Assembly: GCF_003086295.3 (NCBI RefSeq)
Contig: NC_092041.1
Coordinates: 98,357,827 to 98,421,826, forward strand
Reading direction: 5' to 3'
DNA length: 64,000 nt
Origin: Arachis hypogaea
Taxonomy: Eukaryota; Streptophyta; Magnoliopsida; Fabales; Fabaceae
Shown: in pieces, positions 16,601 through 28,524 of the stretch
How the letters are laid out: each line of letters starts with the position of its first letter
How positions within the stretch are numbered: the stretch's first letter is position 1
Made by a program: the position numbers and the translations under genes
Notes under the pieces: generated by a model
What the model was told of the DNA's origin: nothing
The model's input: only the letters and a program-made list of their open reading frames with translations
The model's database searches: none

Positions 16601-16779
16601 TTAGTGTTTCGTTTTACTGTTTGAATGTATTTATTTGATGTACTTGACTTTTAATTTATTTGAACATTGTATTATTTATTTTAAATAATAGGTTTTCATT
16701 ATTTATTAACTGAACATTAATTGTGTGAAAAATAAATTTAAATTAAAGAATAAAATTGATCATTTATTTCAATTTTTTT

Positions 16780-17035
16780 TAAAAAAATTGACATTAGCGT
16801 CAGATTTACCGTGAGAATAATCCGACGGCTATAGTGCGCAAAACAACATTTTTTGGCACCACAGAAAAATCTGCCGGTAACCAATTGGTTTTCCAAGCTG
16901 GTAATCTGTAGTACAATATGATGGTAATTACCGTCGGATGAAAAAATCGGACGGTAACTATTTACCGACAAGATTTATACCGCCTGATTCATTTTGACGG
17001 TAAATCTGATGGTACTCAACGTTTTTCTTATAGTG
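16780..17035. mobile_element. CACTA transposon terminus with subterminal repeats
   Basis: Copies of a TACCGTCGGAT/CCGACGG-type subterminal motif occur on both strands from about 16790 to 17010, and the sequence ends TTTTTCTTATAGTG at 17035, the reverse complement of a CACTATAAGAAAAA terminus. The partner end upstream is not found, so the 5' part is probably lost or overwritten near the Sirevirus remnant. Confidence 0.75.
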
Positions 17036-18333
17036 CGAACCGATTTAATTGGTTCTGGAATCAATGGGGTAAGTGTTGTTAATTTTTTTTCAATTATTAA
17101 CTTATAAGAATTTCAAGTTGTTCTTTTTACTATTTGTTAAATATTTTGTTAAAATTTTGAGTTCTTAGTTCTTGTTGAAACCTATATTCGTCACTAATTT
17201 TGGGTTCTTGTAAAATGTGTAAATTTTCTAAGTGATTGATGTTCTATTATATTTTTTGCAGCTTGAAAAATGGTAAAAAGTAAAACTAACCCTATAAGTA
17301 ACATTGTTGTTAGAAGCACATCCTTTCTAAGTGCAGTCACTTCCATTACCATTCATGATAGTACTTCTGGTGGAATATCACAAAGTCCAACTGCTTTACT
17401 ATTGCCTACCTCAAACCTCCATCAGAACCTGATGCACAAACACAAACACAAGCTGAAACTACTAAAGCTACTGATGAGCATCCAAAAGAGGTAAAACCAA
17501 TATTCTGAAAATTAGATTAGACCAGTCAATTTGATCGGATTAATTAGGAATTAGTCCTCTGGTCGGTCCAATTGATGCCCAAAACTATCTTACAAAAAAT
17601 TGGAAAAAAAATCAGTTCACAAAAATATGATATTTAAAGATTTTATCAATATGAGACATTCTTCAGATTTTGAATTAGCTTTTGAGATAAATTAGACCTA
17701 TTCAATTCTAGTATAAGAGAGAAAAGAGAGAGAGGGGAAGAATTAAAAAAAATAAGTTTTATTAATCCTAGCATCAAAATTTTTTGTTTGGAAAAACATT
17801 TTTTCAATACCCAACTCAAAAAGAAATGGGCATGCACATAGAAGAGTTATGTGAACAAATGCTTTTGTGCCAAGTCTCAACCAACTTCTACTTCATAATC
17901 CTTCTTTTGAGAAGTAACATAATTTTGTATTGTTTTAACATCTAACTTAGGTCTAATTTAATTAAATAACTTAATTAAATTTTTTTGGAAATAACTTTTA
18001 AGAATGAAAAAAAATCATATTTTTTTACTCTTACAAAAACTCTTAAATAACTTTTTGAAAAGTTAAAAACATTTTTTAAAAACTGTAAAAAATAACATTA
18101 ATATGACTTTTCATTATTCAAAAAGAAAAAAAATTTACTATTTTTCAAACTGGCTCTTAGTTGAATAGTTAGTTAAAAATCTCTTATACAGTTATACACC
18201 TAAGACACACGTATGTAATGTGTGATATAAACTTACTTGACACTAATTATCTTACTATAAACATTTGTACATTTAAGAAGAATCATATACTTATATCGTT
18301 AGTAGCTCTGCAAAATATATTTGACACAGAACG
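17036..18333. other. Unassigned stretch with one short open frame
   Basis: A 74-residue open frame at 17270-17494 (+) starts MVKSKTNPISNIVV and is rich in Ser and Thr; an AG acceptor (TTTTTTGCAG) sits just upstream at about 17263. A faint resemblance to N-terminal tails of hAT transposases cannot be substantiated. The remainder is AT-rich with no feature. Confidence 0.3.
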
Positions 18334-18924
18334 TATCTTAAAGGTTTAATTATTCTGCAGGTCTCTATAGTTTCACCAAATTTTCAATTAGGTTCCTATA
18401 CTTTTTTTCCTTTTCAATTGGATCCCTATACGTTAATTTTTTTTAATTTAGTCCCTCTTAACGTTAAACGTCAAAAAAATGTTAATAAATTGTAAAATTA
18501 CTTATATACCCCTGTTGGTTCAAACTTCTGATTTCTCATATATTTCTCTTTTTCAATGTTTTCCTTTCTTCTCAATTTTCTTTTTGGACAAACCTATAGT
18601 AAAATTCAAATGCTCCATCACTACATAAAAAAAATGAAAAAGAACCCTCATAAACCAACATCATCGCAGCAATAACAATCAACATTCAACAAAATTCATA
18701 ACCCGCACAAAATTCAACAAAATTCATAACAGGTAAAAATTCAAAAATCAATTCAAACAAAATTCAGAAATTCAAAATAAAAAACTCCTGCATATATATC
18801 TTCCTCCAAGGGCTTCTTAGGCAAATAGTATATATATTGGGGGCTCTGCTTTAGTCCTGAAAAAATGCATGCCACATTCAACAAAAAAAAGCCAAAAATG
18901 ATCAAAGAAAAATTTATATGTCTA

Positions 18925-19704
18925 CCTAAAGGGAAGATAGCGATTTGTGAGAGAGAGATTTATCCAAGAGAGCAAATAGGTCATGTGGTGAAAAATTTAG
19001 GTAGGGTTGGAATGATTCTCACCAACACTGAAACATGCGGAAAAGAAAGATGGTAAAGATCTCAAAAATTATGTCTTAATAAACAAAAATGCCACCGCAA
19101 CTTTTTCATTTCTTGGAACAAGGTTAGGGATTAGGCCTTCACCTTTAGTAGCAGCATCTTCATCAAGAGAGTCTAATTTCCTCTTACTTAAAGTTTTGAA
19201 GCCAGATTTGGTTGCTCCTGGTGTGAATATTCTTGTTGTTTGGAGTGAAGATATTGGTCCATCAGGGTTGAGGGTGAAGTTCAGCATAGTTTCTGGAACC
19301 TCAATGTCAAGCCCTCATGTGAGTGGTGTAGCTGCATTGATATAGGCTAAGCATCCTCAATGGAGTCCAGCAGCTATAAAATCTGCACTGATGACAACAG
19401 CTTATGTTGTTGACAACACCATGAAGCCTCTGAAAGATGCATCAAATGCTGAAAAGCCTTCAAGTCTTTATGATCATGGTGCCAGTCACATTAACCCCAC
19501 AAAAGCACTAGACCCAAGTTTAGTCTATGATATCAAGCCACAAGATTACCTTAATTTTCTATGCACTCAAAATCTAACTACAAACCAGTTAGGTGTCTTT
19601 GGCAAATACGCAAACAGGTCATGTGCACATTCTCTAGCTAGTCCTGGTGACTTAAACTACCCTGCAATTTCATTGGTATTTGCTGAGAATAAATCTATTT
19701 CAGT
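18925..19704 (+). pseudogene. Captured subtilisin-like serine protease fragment (SBT1 type)
   Basis: A first piece (18925-19053) matches the PA domain of plant subtilases (PKGKIAICEREI, VVKNLGRVGMILTNTE). After a frame change, about 19080-19704 matches the C-terminal half of the catalytic domain and the start of the fibronectin-III-like tail: KPDLVAPGVNIL, the catalytic serine in GTSMSSPHVSGVAA, WSPAAIKSALMTTAYVVDNT, NPTKALDPSLVYDI, ASPGDLNYPAIS. The usual SSRGPN is SSRESN here, and a TAG follows GVAALI near 19345. Signal peptide, catalytic Asp and His regions are absent. It is a fragment carried by the surrounding Pack-MULE and not a working secreted protease. Confidence 0.85.
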
Positions 19705-19759
19705 TATGAAGTTCATAGACCTTATAAAATTGTTTAGTCTTTTATGATGCTCACTCCAT

Positions 19760-20080
19760 CGAAGAAATAGCAACTCCAATATTTTTTCTTCTGTCTTAGC
19801 AGCCACACGTTGTTGCAGAGCCAATACAGGAAGCAAGACGAAGTCGAACAGCGGTGTGCCAAGGCGATTCGTGACGAGGCGATACAATGGGCAAGGCAGA
19901 CGAACGGCGCAGAGCACCCGAGGATGACGCAGACGAACGATGACTATCCAGCGACAGACAAGGACGACGTCACATAAGACGGCAGCAGAGTGTGATGGAG
20001 GAGAAACCCAATTCGAAGCATAGGAAACTAAGTTAGGGCTGGTCATGTTCTCTAATTTGGGGAACAAAATGCAAAGGGTA
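19760..20080. other. GC-rich unknown segment inside the Pack-MULE
   Basis: Base composition is clearly higher in G+C than the surroundings (for example GACGAGGCGATACAATGGGC). It may be a second captured host fragment. A minus-strand open frame (20067-19657) overlaps it but crosses into the protease fragment and resembles nothing I know. Confidence 0.45.
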
Positions 20081-20317
20081 TTATTGGTATTTTAAAAAAA
20101 TGGTGGAGATCTCAATTAAGTACTGTAACTCAATTAGCAGAATATTTCATTTTTTAACCGAATATTCTGTTATTTTAAATAAATTTGTCACGGTAGGGAC
20201 TAAATTAAAAAAAAATAACGTATAGAGATCCAATTGAAAAGAAAAAAAAGTATAAGAACCTAATTAAAAATTTAGTAAAACTATAAGGACCTGCAGAATA
20301 ATCAAACCTATCTTAAA

Positions 20318-23300
20318 TACATTCCTCATCACAATGTTAATCTCTCACTAAAGCAATGACAAATATTTTAGTATCCATCCCAATATTCCTAATGACAAAA
20401 AAGCAGATATAATAGATTCTTGAACACCAGCAATCAACCATAGGCCTAATGCCATGGCGGTCTACTCAAAGTTGAACTTTGTACTTGTGAGATGCTACAT
20501 AGTTACTAGGACGACACCCATATCTCCACATGAAACCATTCTTGATTTCAGGTCCCAGCTAGGATTTTTACACCTTTGATTCTCCATCTACATGGAAAAA
20601 TTCTATTATTTTCATGTCACAGACATTATTTTTATTTTGGCTTCCAAAATAAGAAAGGACATTGCAACGATCAATCACATTGCATATTGATATTGATATT
20701 TGATATGACTCTAAGCCAATAATCCATTAGGATTTGATAAGATTAGACATGATTAATTAGTTACTACAATAAGATTAATTAGTTATTACAATAAGATGGG
20801 TTTAGTATTATATATAAGAGCTTTACCTATGGTAATTCATAATGAATATTGAATATTTTATTCGTAAAGAATTCTAGTAATTTCTTATGGATTCTTATGC
20901 ATAATTTTTCAGCCCGGGTTATTAGAATATATCTTTTTGGAATGTGGACTGGATTAGTGAGTGAGTTGAACTATCTTCAAGTCTCAAGGCCCAAAATTTC
21001 ACCACCGAACTGAAGTGTTTTTTTTCTTATTTTTTGCCGTATTTTTTAACTCAATAATAAATCAAAAATTAATTTGTTTACGATTCTGAGCTACATATAA
21101 GAATTTATCGTTAGACGATAGATTATTATTTATACAATGTATAATTCAAACCTCAACATTTTGATTAAGTTGACGAACAAACTAATTAGTCAACCACTCC
21201 AAATTAGTTGCCATAATTATAATTTTGGCATGCCAACACTTTTATAGCAAATATCATTTTAACATTGGTATTTTTAATAATTAATATAGTTGTTCTATTT
21301 TATTAATTAAAAAACAATTTAAATATTTAATTAATTAATAATGACTATTTTTATTTAAATATAAAAAATGTTACTTATATTAATATATATTTCAGTTAAA
21401 TTACAATTTATATATTTACTTCATTTATATTTAAACAATAGTTCATCAATTAAACTACTAAAATGTTAACATATTATTTTCATCGAGTCCATTAACGATT
21501 CAATTTTAATAACAATAATCATGGGTCATTTATCAATTCGATTTTAATAACTATAATGATAGGCAAACTCAAAAACGTTAATAGAATTAATTTTTTTTTA
21601 TGTATATCAAAAATAATAATATTTCAATAATTTTAGCTATTAATTTTAATTATGTATTATATTTTATAATTGACATCAACGAGTAAAACTAATAAAACAC
21701 CAGTACTTGAAACTCTTTCAATAGAATTAGCAAGCAAAGGTTCTATGTTATATGTCTGGACTGAATTATAACCGTTAATTTGATATGCTTTGAAACCGAA
21801 ATTGCTAGAACAGGCAACCTTTCTTGTCATAGATTCATAGCTAGCCAGTGGCTACTTTGTTGAATTATAGTTGGCTATGTTCAGTGACTGCAATGCTCGA
21901 AGCTAAGAGTCTAGTCAAAAGGAAAAGAAATCATTAAAATATAGTAGAACAAAAGCCTTTTTTTTTCTCTATCAATCATAGAGCGTAATTGGGGAACAAT
22001 GGAGGGCTCATCTAGGATTCCGATGACTCATAAATTGGTGCTTAAAGTAATGCTTACAGTTTCAGTTCCATTTAAATACATTTTAAGAGCTGTAGTTGAT
22101 TAGCATGAAACCCAATTTTTTAAATGGATGCACCACCAATATATCATTGATTTCCATTGCTTCATTTTCATAAGATAGAAATCCCATTCACACGAAAAAT
22201 AATACAACAAAAAAAACGATTCTTAAGAAAAAAAACAGCATAATTTTTTACTTTATTATTTTAAGATAACACGATCTTTTTATTAAAAAATTCATCAAAT
22301 ACGGATGGAAATTAATTTTATCGTTATAGTTTTATTTGTAATTATTTATGGAGATTTTTAATTTTAGCAAACTATTAAAATAATCTTATTTTTGAAATTT
22401 TTTTTTATTAGTAATGGTCTAATAGAAAAAGACCATTGCTAAAAATGATATCACAATAAAAAAATAAGTATAAGACAGAGACTTTCAAAAAAATGTCATA
22501 AAAATTTAGAGAAAAAAATAATATTAATAGTATTAATATTGGTGGAGACAGTAGTGATAACGGTAATAATGATAAAAGATATAATGATGATTATAAGATA
22601 TGATTGCACAATAAAAACAATACGTAGAGCTAGAAATTATATTATATATAATAAAGAAATGCGTGCAGTGGTAGCAATATCGGTGATAATCGATTATTTT
22701 GCTGAATAAATTATTTGGAAATTTAAAACTTACATAAATTATAAATTAAACCTCTATAAAATTAATTTATATTCATATTTGATGCTTTTCATATCTATCG
22801 TTTTTTTAAGAGACAATTTTTGATCGAATTTACTAAGATTAAGTTATTAAGACAAAATTATAAAATTATCACACTTAGAGCATTGGACTCATCATCATCA
22901 TCATATTGGAACTAAACTTCACATTGACATTCACTAGTTAGTCACGTTAAAACTTAGCTTCTTCTAAACTCATCATTACATTATTAGGATAATGCATGGT
23001 TGGTGCTTCACCCTTTTTAGTAGTCAAAATCACATCTCTTTCGGAAGAAAATCAATTTTCAAAATAAGGTGGAAGTTCAAAATATTAATTAATAGTAATA
23101 AAAAACTGTTGCCATCTACCAATTTTCATTTGGAAATTTAATACAGCTATATGCAACTCAGTGGAAGCTGAATAATTAACTTACCTGGTGTTGGTACGAA
23201 ATTAAAGGAGCCAAAATTCCCAAATAAGCAAGATCACTTTTGCAACGGTGGAAACAACAACAACAACATGACCACCACCTATAGCTTTCAATTTCAATCT

Positions 23301-24633
23301 CAAAAGAGTTTATTTGCAAAAAATGTGAAGAAAGGAGAAAACAGTGACAGTTGAGAAAGTAATTGGCGTACCCCCTTACACACACACATGTGCAAGTGCA
23401 ACAACAACAACTAGGGTAATCTGGTATTCTACGTCACCACCACTCACCAATATAAAGACACGATCTTTTGTGGGGTTCTACTGATTTATACTGTCTGAAA
23501 AGTTTTGAATGAAATGGAAAATAAATACTGTGTTTGAGTTTATTTGCTCTGTTGGCTGAGCTGTGTGACACAGAATGGCAAAAGCCTACTGAATCTATAT
23601 CAGGCTAAACCAGTTAAAATAAATAATACTGACACTATAGCCCCCTAGTGCCAGTTTTAAAAGAGACCAACCCAAATCCTCTAAATAATTACTCCTTTCC
23701 TTTTTTTCATTAAATAATTCTACTATATAAATTATTTTTTATATGGAGTAAATTTTGGTGTATTTTAAGTAGATGAGTTACTGTGGTAATTTGTCTAATC
23801 ACAGCAGACAATAAGTTAATCACTGTCTTTCGCCATTGTTTACAAGTTTCTCGCACCTCTTAGGGTGCGAAAAGATTCAATTATTGTCATGTATTTTGTA
23901 ATCGATTATTTTAATATTTTAAAAAATATATATATAAAAATACTTTCTACACACAAAGAAAATATAAAAATACTTTTTTCACTCTACAAAAAATTCATTC
24001 CCATATTCTTAAATTTTACCAAAAAATCTCATTTTAGAGTATTACACTAAAAATTAAGTCATAGAGGATTTTTAAGTCGAATCTATTTTTATTAGAACAT
24101 TTTGTTTAGTAGTTTCTTTTGTACTTTTTATTAATTTTTTAATATTTATCCTTATTTTTCAATTTTGTAATAATTATTTTATAATTTCCTAAAAAATTGC
24201 ATATTCAAAGTAATGCTTGTAATAATGTTATTAACAATAATGTCACTTTGATAATTTTTAAATATACCTGCTGAAAGTTTGAGAGACAATTATATTGATC
24301 AGTTTGATGGATCAACAGAGTCAGAATAATGAGAGGGTACAAAACCATTGAACACAATAATGCTTTGGACGTTGACATTATTGTAATTAAAGATTTTGGT
24401 TTACTTGTTTACTGCATTAGTGTATCATACTATATTTATGATATTAATAACATCATTGCGGTATTGTCTTGCTTTCATCAAATCTAAGAATCTTTCAAAT
24501 CAAAAACCAATAATATTTTTTGTTTCCTTTTGGTTGGCCATGTCACACTCTTCCCATACAAAAGAAGGTGTAAAAAGATGTGCTTATGTTATGCGCCAGA
24601 AAGAATTACTTTTTCCTAGAAATAGAAGGGAAA
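20318..24633. other. AT-rich non-coding stretch
   Basis: I see no gene. There are short direct repeats (ATTAATTAGTTACTACAATAAG-type, near 20751-20795), a CAT microsatellite near 22890, and many poly-A/T runs. The segment 20640-20980 has the look of an old LTR but has no ends I can define. Short open frames here have no recognisable content. Confidence 0.5.
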
Positions 24634-24642
24634 ACATTTTTA

Positions 24643-24930
24643 GGGTAAAAAACACAAATAACTCATAGGAAGAAAATTTTTATATGAATAAGTCAAATTG
24701 AAGATTGATTCACGAATGAACCAAAGCATATTTATATGTAATTCGAACTTATTTGATTCGAATTACATTTGCAGATAAATCGAACCTATTTGGTTCGAAC
24801 TTCAAACACATAATTCGAACCTAATTGGTTCGAATTACACACGAATAGGTGCCATCACATAATTCGAACCTAATTGGTTCGAATTACTCATAGTTGTAAA
24901 TCGAACCAACATGGTTCGAATTATTAAGGA
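24643..24930 (+). repeat. Left TIR with internal TTCGAACC...GGTTCGAA palindromes
   Basis: Besides being inverted relative to 28165-28515, this TIR contains about five dyads of the form TTCGAACC-TAAT-TGGTTCGAA, spaced roughly 34-49 bp (near 24742, 24779, 24814, 24863, 24901). Each can form its own hairpin in addition to the TIR-TIR pairing. Confidence 0.85.
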
Positions 24931-25192
24931 ACAGACCTGAATATGTTACATGCATGGGATCGTAATTGATGAATATGTTTTAAACGAAATGTCTGTTGAA
25001 CACACATGGGAATAAATTAGTCTACGAATTAAATTAATTAAGACATGATGCGGAAATTAAATAACATCAAAACGCAAAGTACAGATGTTTTCATAGTAAC
25101 ACACACATACATCTAAAGATGGATACGAAGTAATACTGATAACAAAATACATAGACCAAGATAGGTAATATACAACTCGGCACAGAAATAAT

Positions 25193-28085
25193 CTAAACAG
25201 ATGCGACCCCCGTGAAGCAACGACGTGGATCCCGTGTCCTCTGACCTCTCCGGATAAGCGGCTCCTCATCCTCGATCTCGTCGTCCTCGTCCTCGTCCTG
25301 CGGGGCTGGCTGTGCAGGCGTCCTAGGCTGGACATGTACCGGTCGGGATAAGGATGGCCCGACAACTGAATGTGACCCAGCAGTATGTGCCAAAACTGGG
25401 GTACCACCCAAAGCGAAATACTCAGGAGGAGGCACGGAGGGAGGCTCATTCAGATCGACATGTAACGGTGCCTGTGTCCCCATCGTCTGACTCCGCCCAC
25501 GGGCAGCCTCATCATCATGTATGATGGCATTGATCTCATCTAAGAAGGGAGATCCACCAAAATCCCCATCATACCCAACACCGGTAAGGAAGTCTGAAAA
25601 CGTGCTGCCCGGACTCACCCATGGCGTACTCTCCTGAAGTGTGTGGTCGTCAGAGGGAACTTCAACGAAGTAATCTTCAAGCGGCCCCTCCCTAAGTTCA
25701 GCCTCACCATGGGCAGTGGGATCTCCGGTGGCGTACCCCTCTCCACCAAGGCCGCCATGATGGAGACTAACAACCCCGACTGCACCCCTACCCCCACCGT
25801 CCACGTCACAAAGATCACCATCGTCGTGGCCCGCAACGGGTGTCCTCCGTCTGCCTCCACGCCCTCGTCCTCGACCACCACCCCTACCTGCCTCATCAGC
25901 CTCCCCCATAGCCTGCTCTAGCCACCTCCACTCACGTTAGCTCCATCGTGTCCCGACACGAGCTCTCCTCTCAACCCGACGCCTATCAGGGACGTCGTCG
26001 ACTCGATCCATGTCAGGAACTCGCCCAGGACCCCTCTGTGACGCCTCGACAGGAATAGGAACGCCCCTCGGATCCCCCAAATAAAACTCGGGTGATAAGA
26101 ACCTCTTTCCATGCTGAATCCACCAGTCTAGGTAGGCGTGCGAAGGACCAGGGTCAGCAACAACATCGAACCGGAGGACGTAGTCCGCACGGGTCTCCCA
26201 AAGAATATGCCAATGCTGTAAAGCGGACGGGAACCAACGATCACCGCCTCTCCCGTCCTTCGACATCAGAAAGTCGATGTTAAGGGCGGGACGCAGGAGG
26301 GGCTGCACACCACCGAACTGCGGTAGAACCCTATCTACCTGATGCCACTCTACAACGGCAAAGTATATCAGCGATGTGACAGACCGCCATACCGCCATGT
26401 GTCGAGGATCCAACGCCTCCGGATGCACAACCTGAAGTACCTCGGGTGAGCTATACGGCATTTAGATAAACTGCACAAAAAATAGCTATGTTGTCACGCC
26501 AACTATTATTATACAGAAACATCTGATGTCTAGTTATTCAAATAAAAGTAACCGGAACAACACTCACATCCCTGAGCTGTAACATGTCTATCTTCAGTCT
26601 CGTGCTCTGTACTCTAGGACCCTTCTCGCTGTAGGAAGGGCTATAACCTGACCACCTGCAGCGCACATGAGTGTTATGTTTAATCAGAAGTATGACAGAT
26701 TTGTAATACAGTACAAGCGTACATGAACATTAGCCATTTTAACTTGAAATAGAAAAGCCTGAGTAGCGTACCTAGATGCCAAAGGACAGCTGCACGTATC
26801 ATACCCAGCAGGCCTAAACTTGAGAAAGCGCCAGAAGATCCAGGACTGAAGTAGCTGAAGTGGGCCCGCTAACTTCACCACATGTCTGTTTGCCACTCGG
26901 TACATGCATCGGTACAACCATGCCAATGCTGCAGACCCCAACTGTAGGAACCCATCTCCTCAAGCCTAGCTATGTAGGGAAGCCATCTGATGTGAATGCG
27001 GTTGCCGGACTTGTCGACAAACAGCTGAGTGCCCAACAACATCATGATATAGGCACGAGCAAAGCGCCGCACAGTCTCCTCATCGGCTCCCTCGGGGCAC
27101 TCTCCGAAAGTATCCTGGAACCAGGTGCAGTTTACTGTGAACTTCTGAACCTGGCTCGAAGGAGGAATCACTCCAAGCAACTCCTCGAACCACACCCAAG
27201 CTGGACGTCCACCCTCGATATACATATGAAAATTTGTAAAGCAACCGCTGACATAACGCCCGTCCACTACCAACCACAAATGGTACGCCACGTTCTAAAG
27301 CGTGATCGTGCACAATCCGAAGGGCATATGGAAGGTGTGCGTCTCAGGACGCCACCGCTCGACAAAGGCGCTGACAAGGGACTCATCCAACCGGAACCAT
27401 CTATCGTTCAGCCTAGCCAGATGGTATAACCCGGCCATCTGCAGGTAGGGAACATAACGCTCATCGAGTGGCATGCCTTGTTGCCGCCGCATGCTCCTGA
27501 TGCATCGCTGTGGCTGCGCATTAAATGGACCGCATTATTAGAACCACATACAATACTGGTAACAAAAATAAAACTAACATAATAAACCACTTAGATAAAC
27601 CACTTACATAAACCATCAACACAACCGCATATAAAATCACTAACATAAACCATTTACATAAACCACCAACACAACCGCATATAAAACCACTTACAAAAAA
27701 CCACTTACTCCAAACCACCAACTAAACCACATGCAAAACCACTAAAATAAACAATTTGCAATATCACTACAATAAACCACTAACAATACCACCTAACATA
27801 AACCACTTACATAAACCATTAACACAACCGCATATAAAACCACTTACAAAAAACCACTTAACATAAACCACCAACTAAACCGCATGCAAAACCTCTAATA
27901 TAAACCATTTGCAATACCACCACGATAAACCACTAACATAAACTGCCACTAAAACCACAGGCAAAACCACTAACTCAAATAAACCGTGTGCACAAAGTTT
28001 TCTATGTACTAACCTCGTCGTTGATGACCCCGGCTATATGAGCAACCCCGTCCAACCGGTACAGCCTTGCAGGATCGTCCCCCAT
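25193..28085 (-). pseudogene. Plant mobile domain (PMD) protein gene, four exons, inactivated
   Basis: Exons on the minus strand: 28085-28014 (MGDDPARLYRLDGVAHIAGV), 27513-26772, 26655-26568 and 26470-25193, all with GT-AG borders. The second exon shows the PMD fold ([64 protein letters not shown]). The third and fourth include WSGYSPSYSEKGP and VEWHQVDRVLPQFGG. The C-terminal part is Gly/Arg-rich, then acidic, with a VDLNEPP motif near 25443-25466. Database entries often call such proteins serine/threonine-protein phosphatase 7 long form homologs; relatives MAIN and MAIL1 act in genome stability and silencing. Lesions: TAG at 27295-27297, a 1-nt loss near 26938, TAA at 26462-26464 and TAA at 25937-25939. 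Most fit C-to-T change at CAG, CAA or TGG codons. Confidence 0.88.
27540..27990. repeat. Imperfect tandem repeat filling intron 1 of the PMD gene
   Basis: Units built on AACCACTTACATAAACCA and CACAACCGCATATAAAACCA recur throughout; two larger blocks (about 27595-27700 and 27800-27900) resemble each other over roughly 100 bp. It occupies almost all of the 500-bp intron (27514-28013). Confidence 0.8.
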
Positions 28086-28164
28086 CAGCTGAGTCTTTGG
28101 TTCTACTATTTCTCGGATCGAATCTGGGTTGTTTTCTCTGAGATTTGGTGGGGTATGGGAGATG

Positions 28165-28515
28165 ACAAGTGGTTCGAATTTGCTTGATTCGAACTTCTTA
28201 TATAGCCCAATTGTTCGTAATTCGAACCAATTTGGTTCAAATTAGTAGTGGAGCTTAATAATGAGTAATTCTAATTCGAACCAATTAGGTTCGAATTATG
28301 TGATGACACATATTCGTGTGTAATTCGAACCAATTAGGTTTGAATTATGTGTTTGAAGTTCGAACCAAATAGGTTCGATTCATGTGCAAATGTAGTTCGA
28401 ACCAAATAGGTTCGAATTACATATAAGTATGCTTTGGCTCATTCGTGAATTAATCTTCAATTTGGCTTATTCATGTTAAAACTTTCCTCCCATGATTTAT
28501 TTGTGTTTTTTACCC
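28165..28515 (-). repeat. Right TIR with internal palindromes
   Basis: Mirror copy of the left TIR, with six or so TTCGAACC...GGTTCGAA-type dyads between 28165 and 28412 and the outer 100 bp nearly identical to the left end. Some dyads carry single changes that break the palindrome. Confidence 0.85.
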
Positions 28516-28524
28516 ATATTTTTA

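Larger units (their letters stand above)
18343..20308 (+). mobile_element. Pack-MULE with perfect 9-bp target duplication
   Basis: The terminal inverted repeats are 18343-18456 and 20195-20308 (114 bp each), starting GGTTTRATTATTCTGCAGG. The flanks are identical 9-bp direct repeats TATCTTAAA (18334-18342 and 20309-20317), the Mutator hallmark. The interior has no transposase; it holds a captured subtilisin-like protease fragment followed by about 250 bp of GC-rich sequence of unknown origin. This fits a non-autonomous Pack-MULE. The perfect duplication suggests a fairly recent insertion. Confidence 0.9.
24643..28515 (-). mobile_element. MULE carrying a plant mobile domain gene, 9-bp target duplication
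   Basis: The long terminal inverted repeats begin with an identical 19-bp sequence GGGTAAAAAACACAAATAA, at 24643 on the plus strand and at 28515 reading inwards on the minus strand, and stay alignable for about 250 bp. The flanking 9-mers are ACATTTTTA (24634-24642) and ATATTTTTA (28516-28524), 8 of 9 identical. The 3873-bp element encodes no transposase; its only gene is a four-exon PMD-type gene on the minus strand. It is therefore a non-autonomous Mutator-like element, or one relying on a transposase elsewhere. Confidence 0.88.

Noticed and set aside
24396..24668. 90-residue frame MVYLFTALVYHTIFMI
   Set aside because: Hydrophobic by AT-rich composition, runs into the MULE TIR, and has no family resemblance.
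25643..27429. Plus-strand frames across the PMD region (25643-25921, 26860-27429)
   Set aside because: They are shadows of the minus-strand PMD gene, whose exons match a known family.
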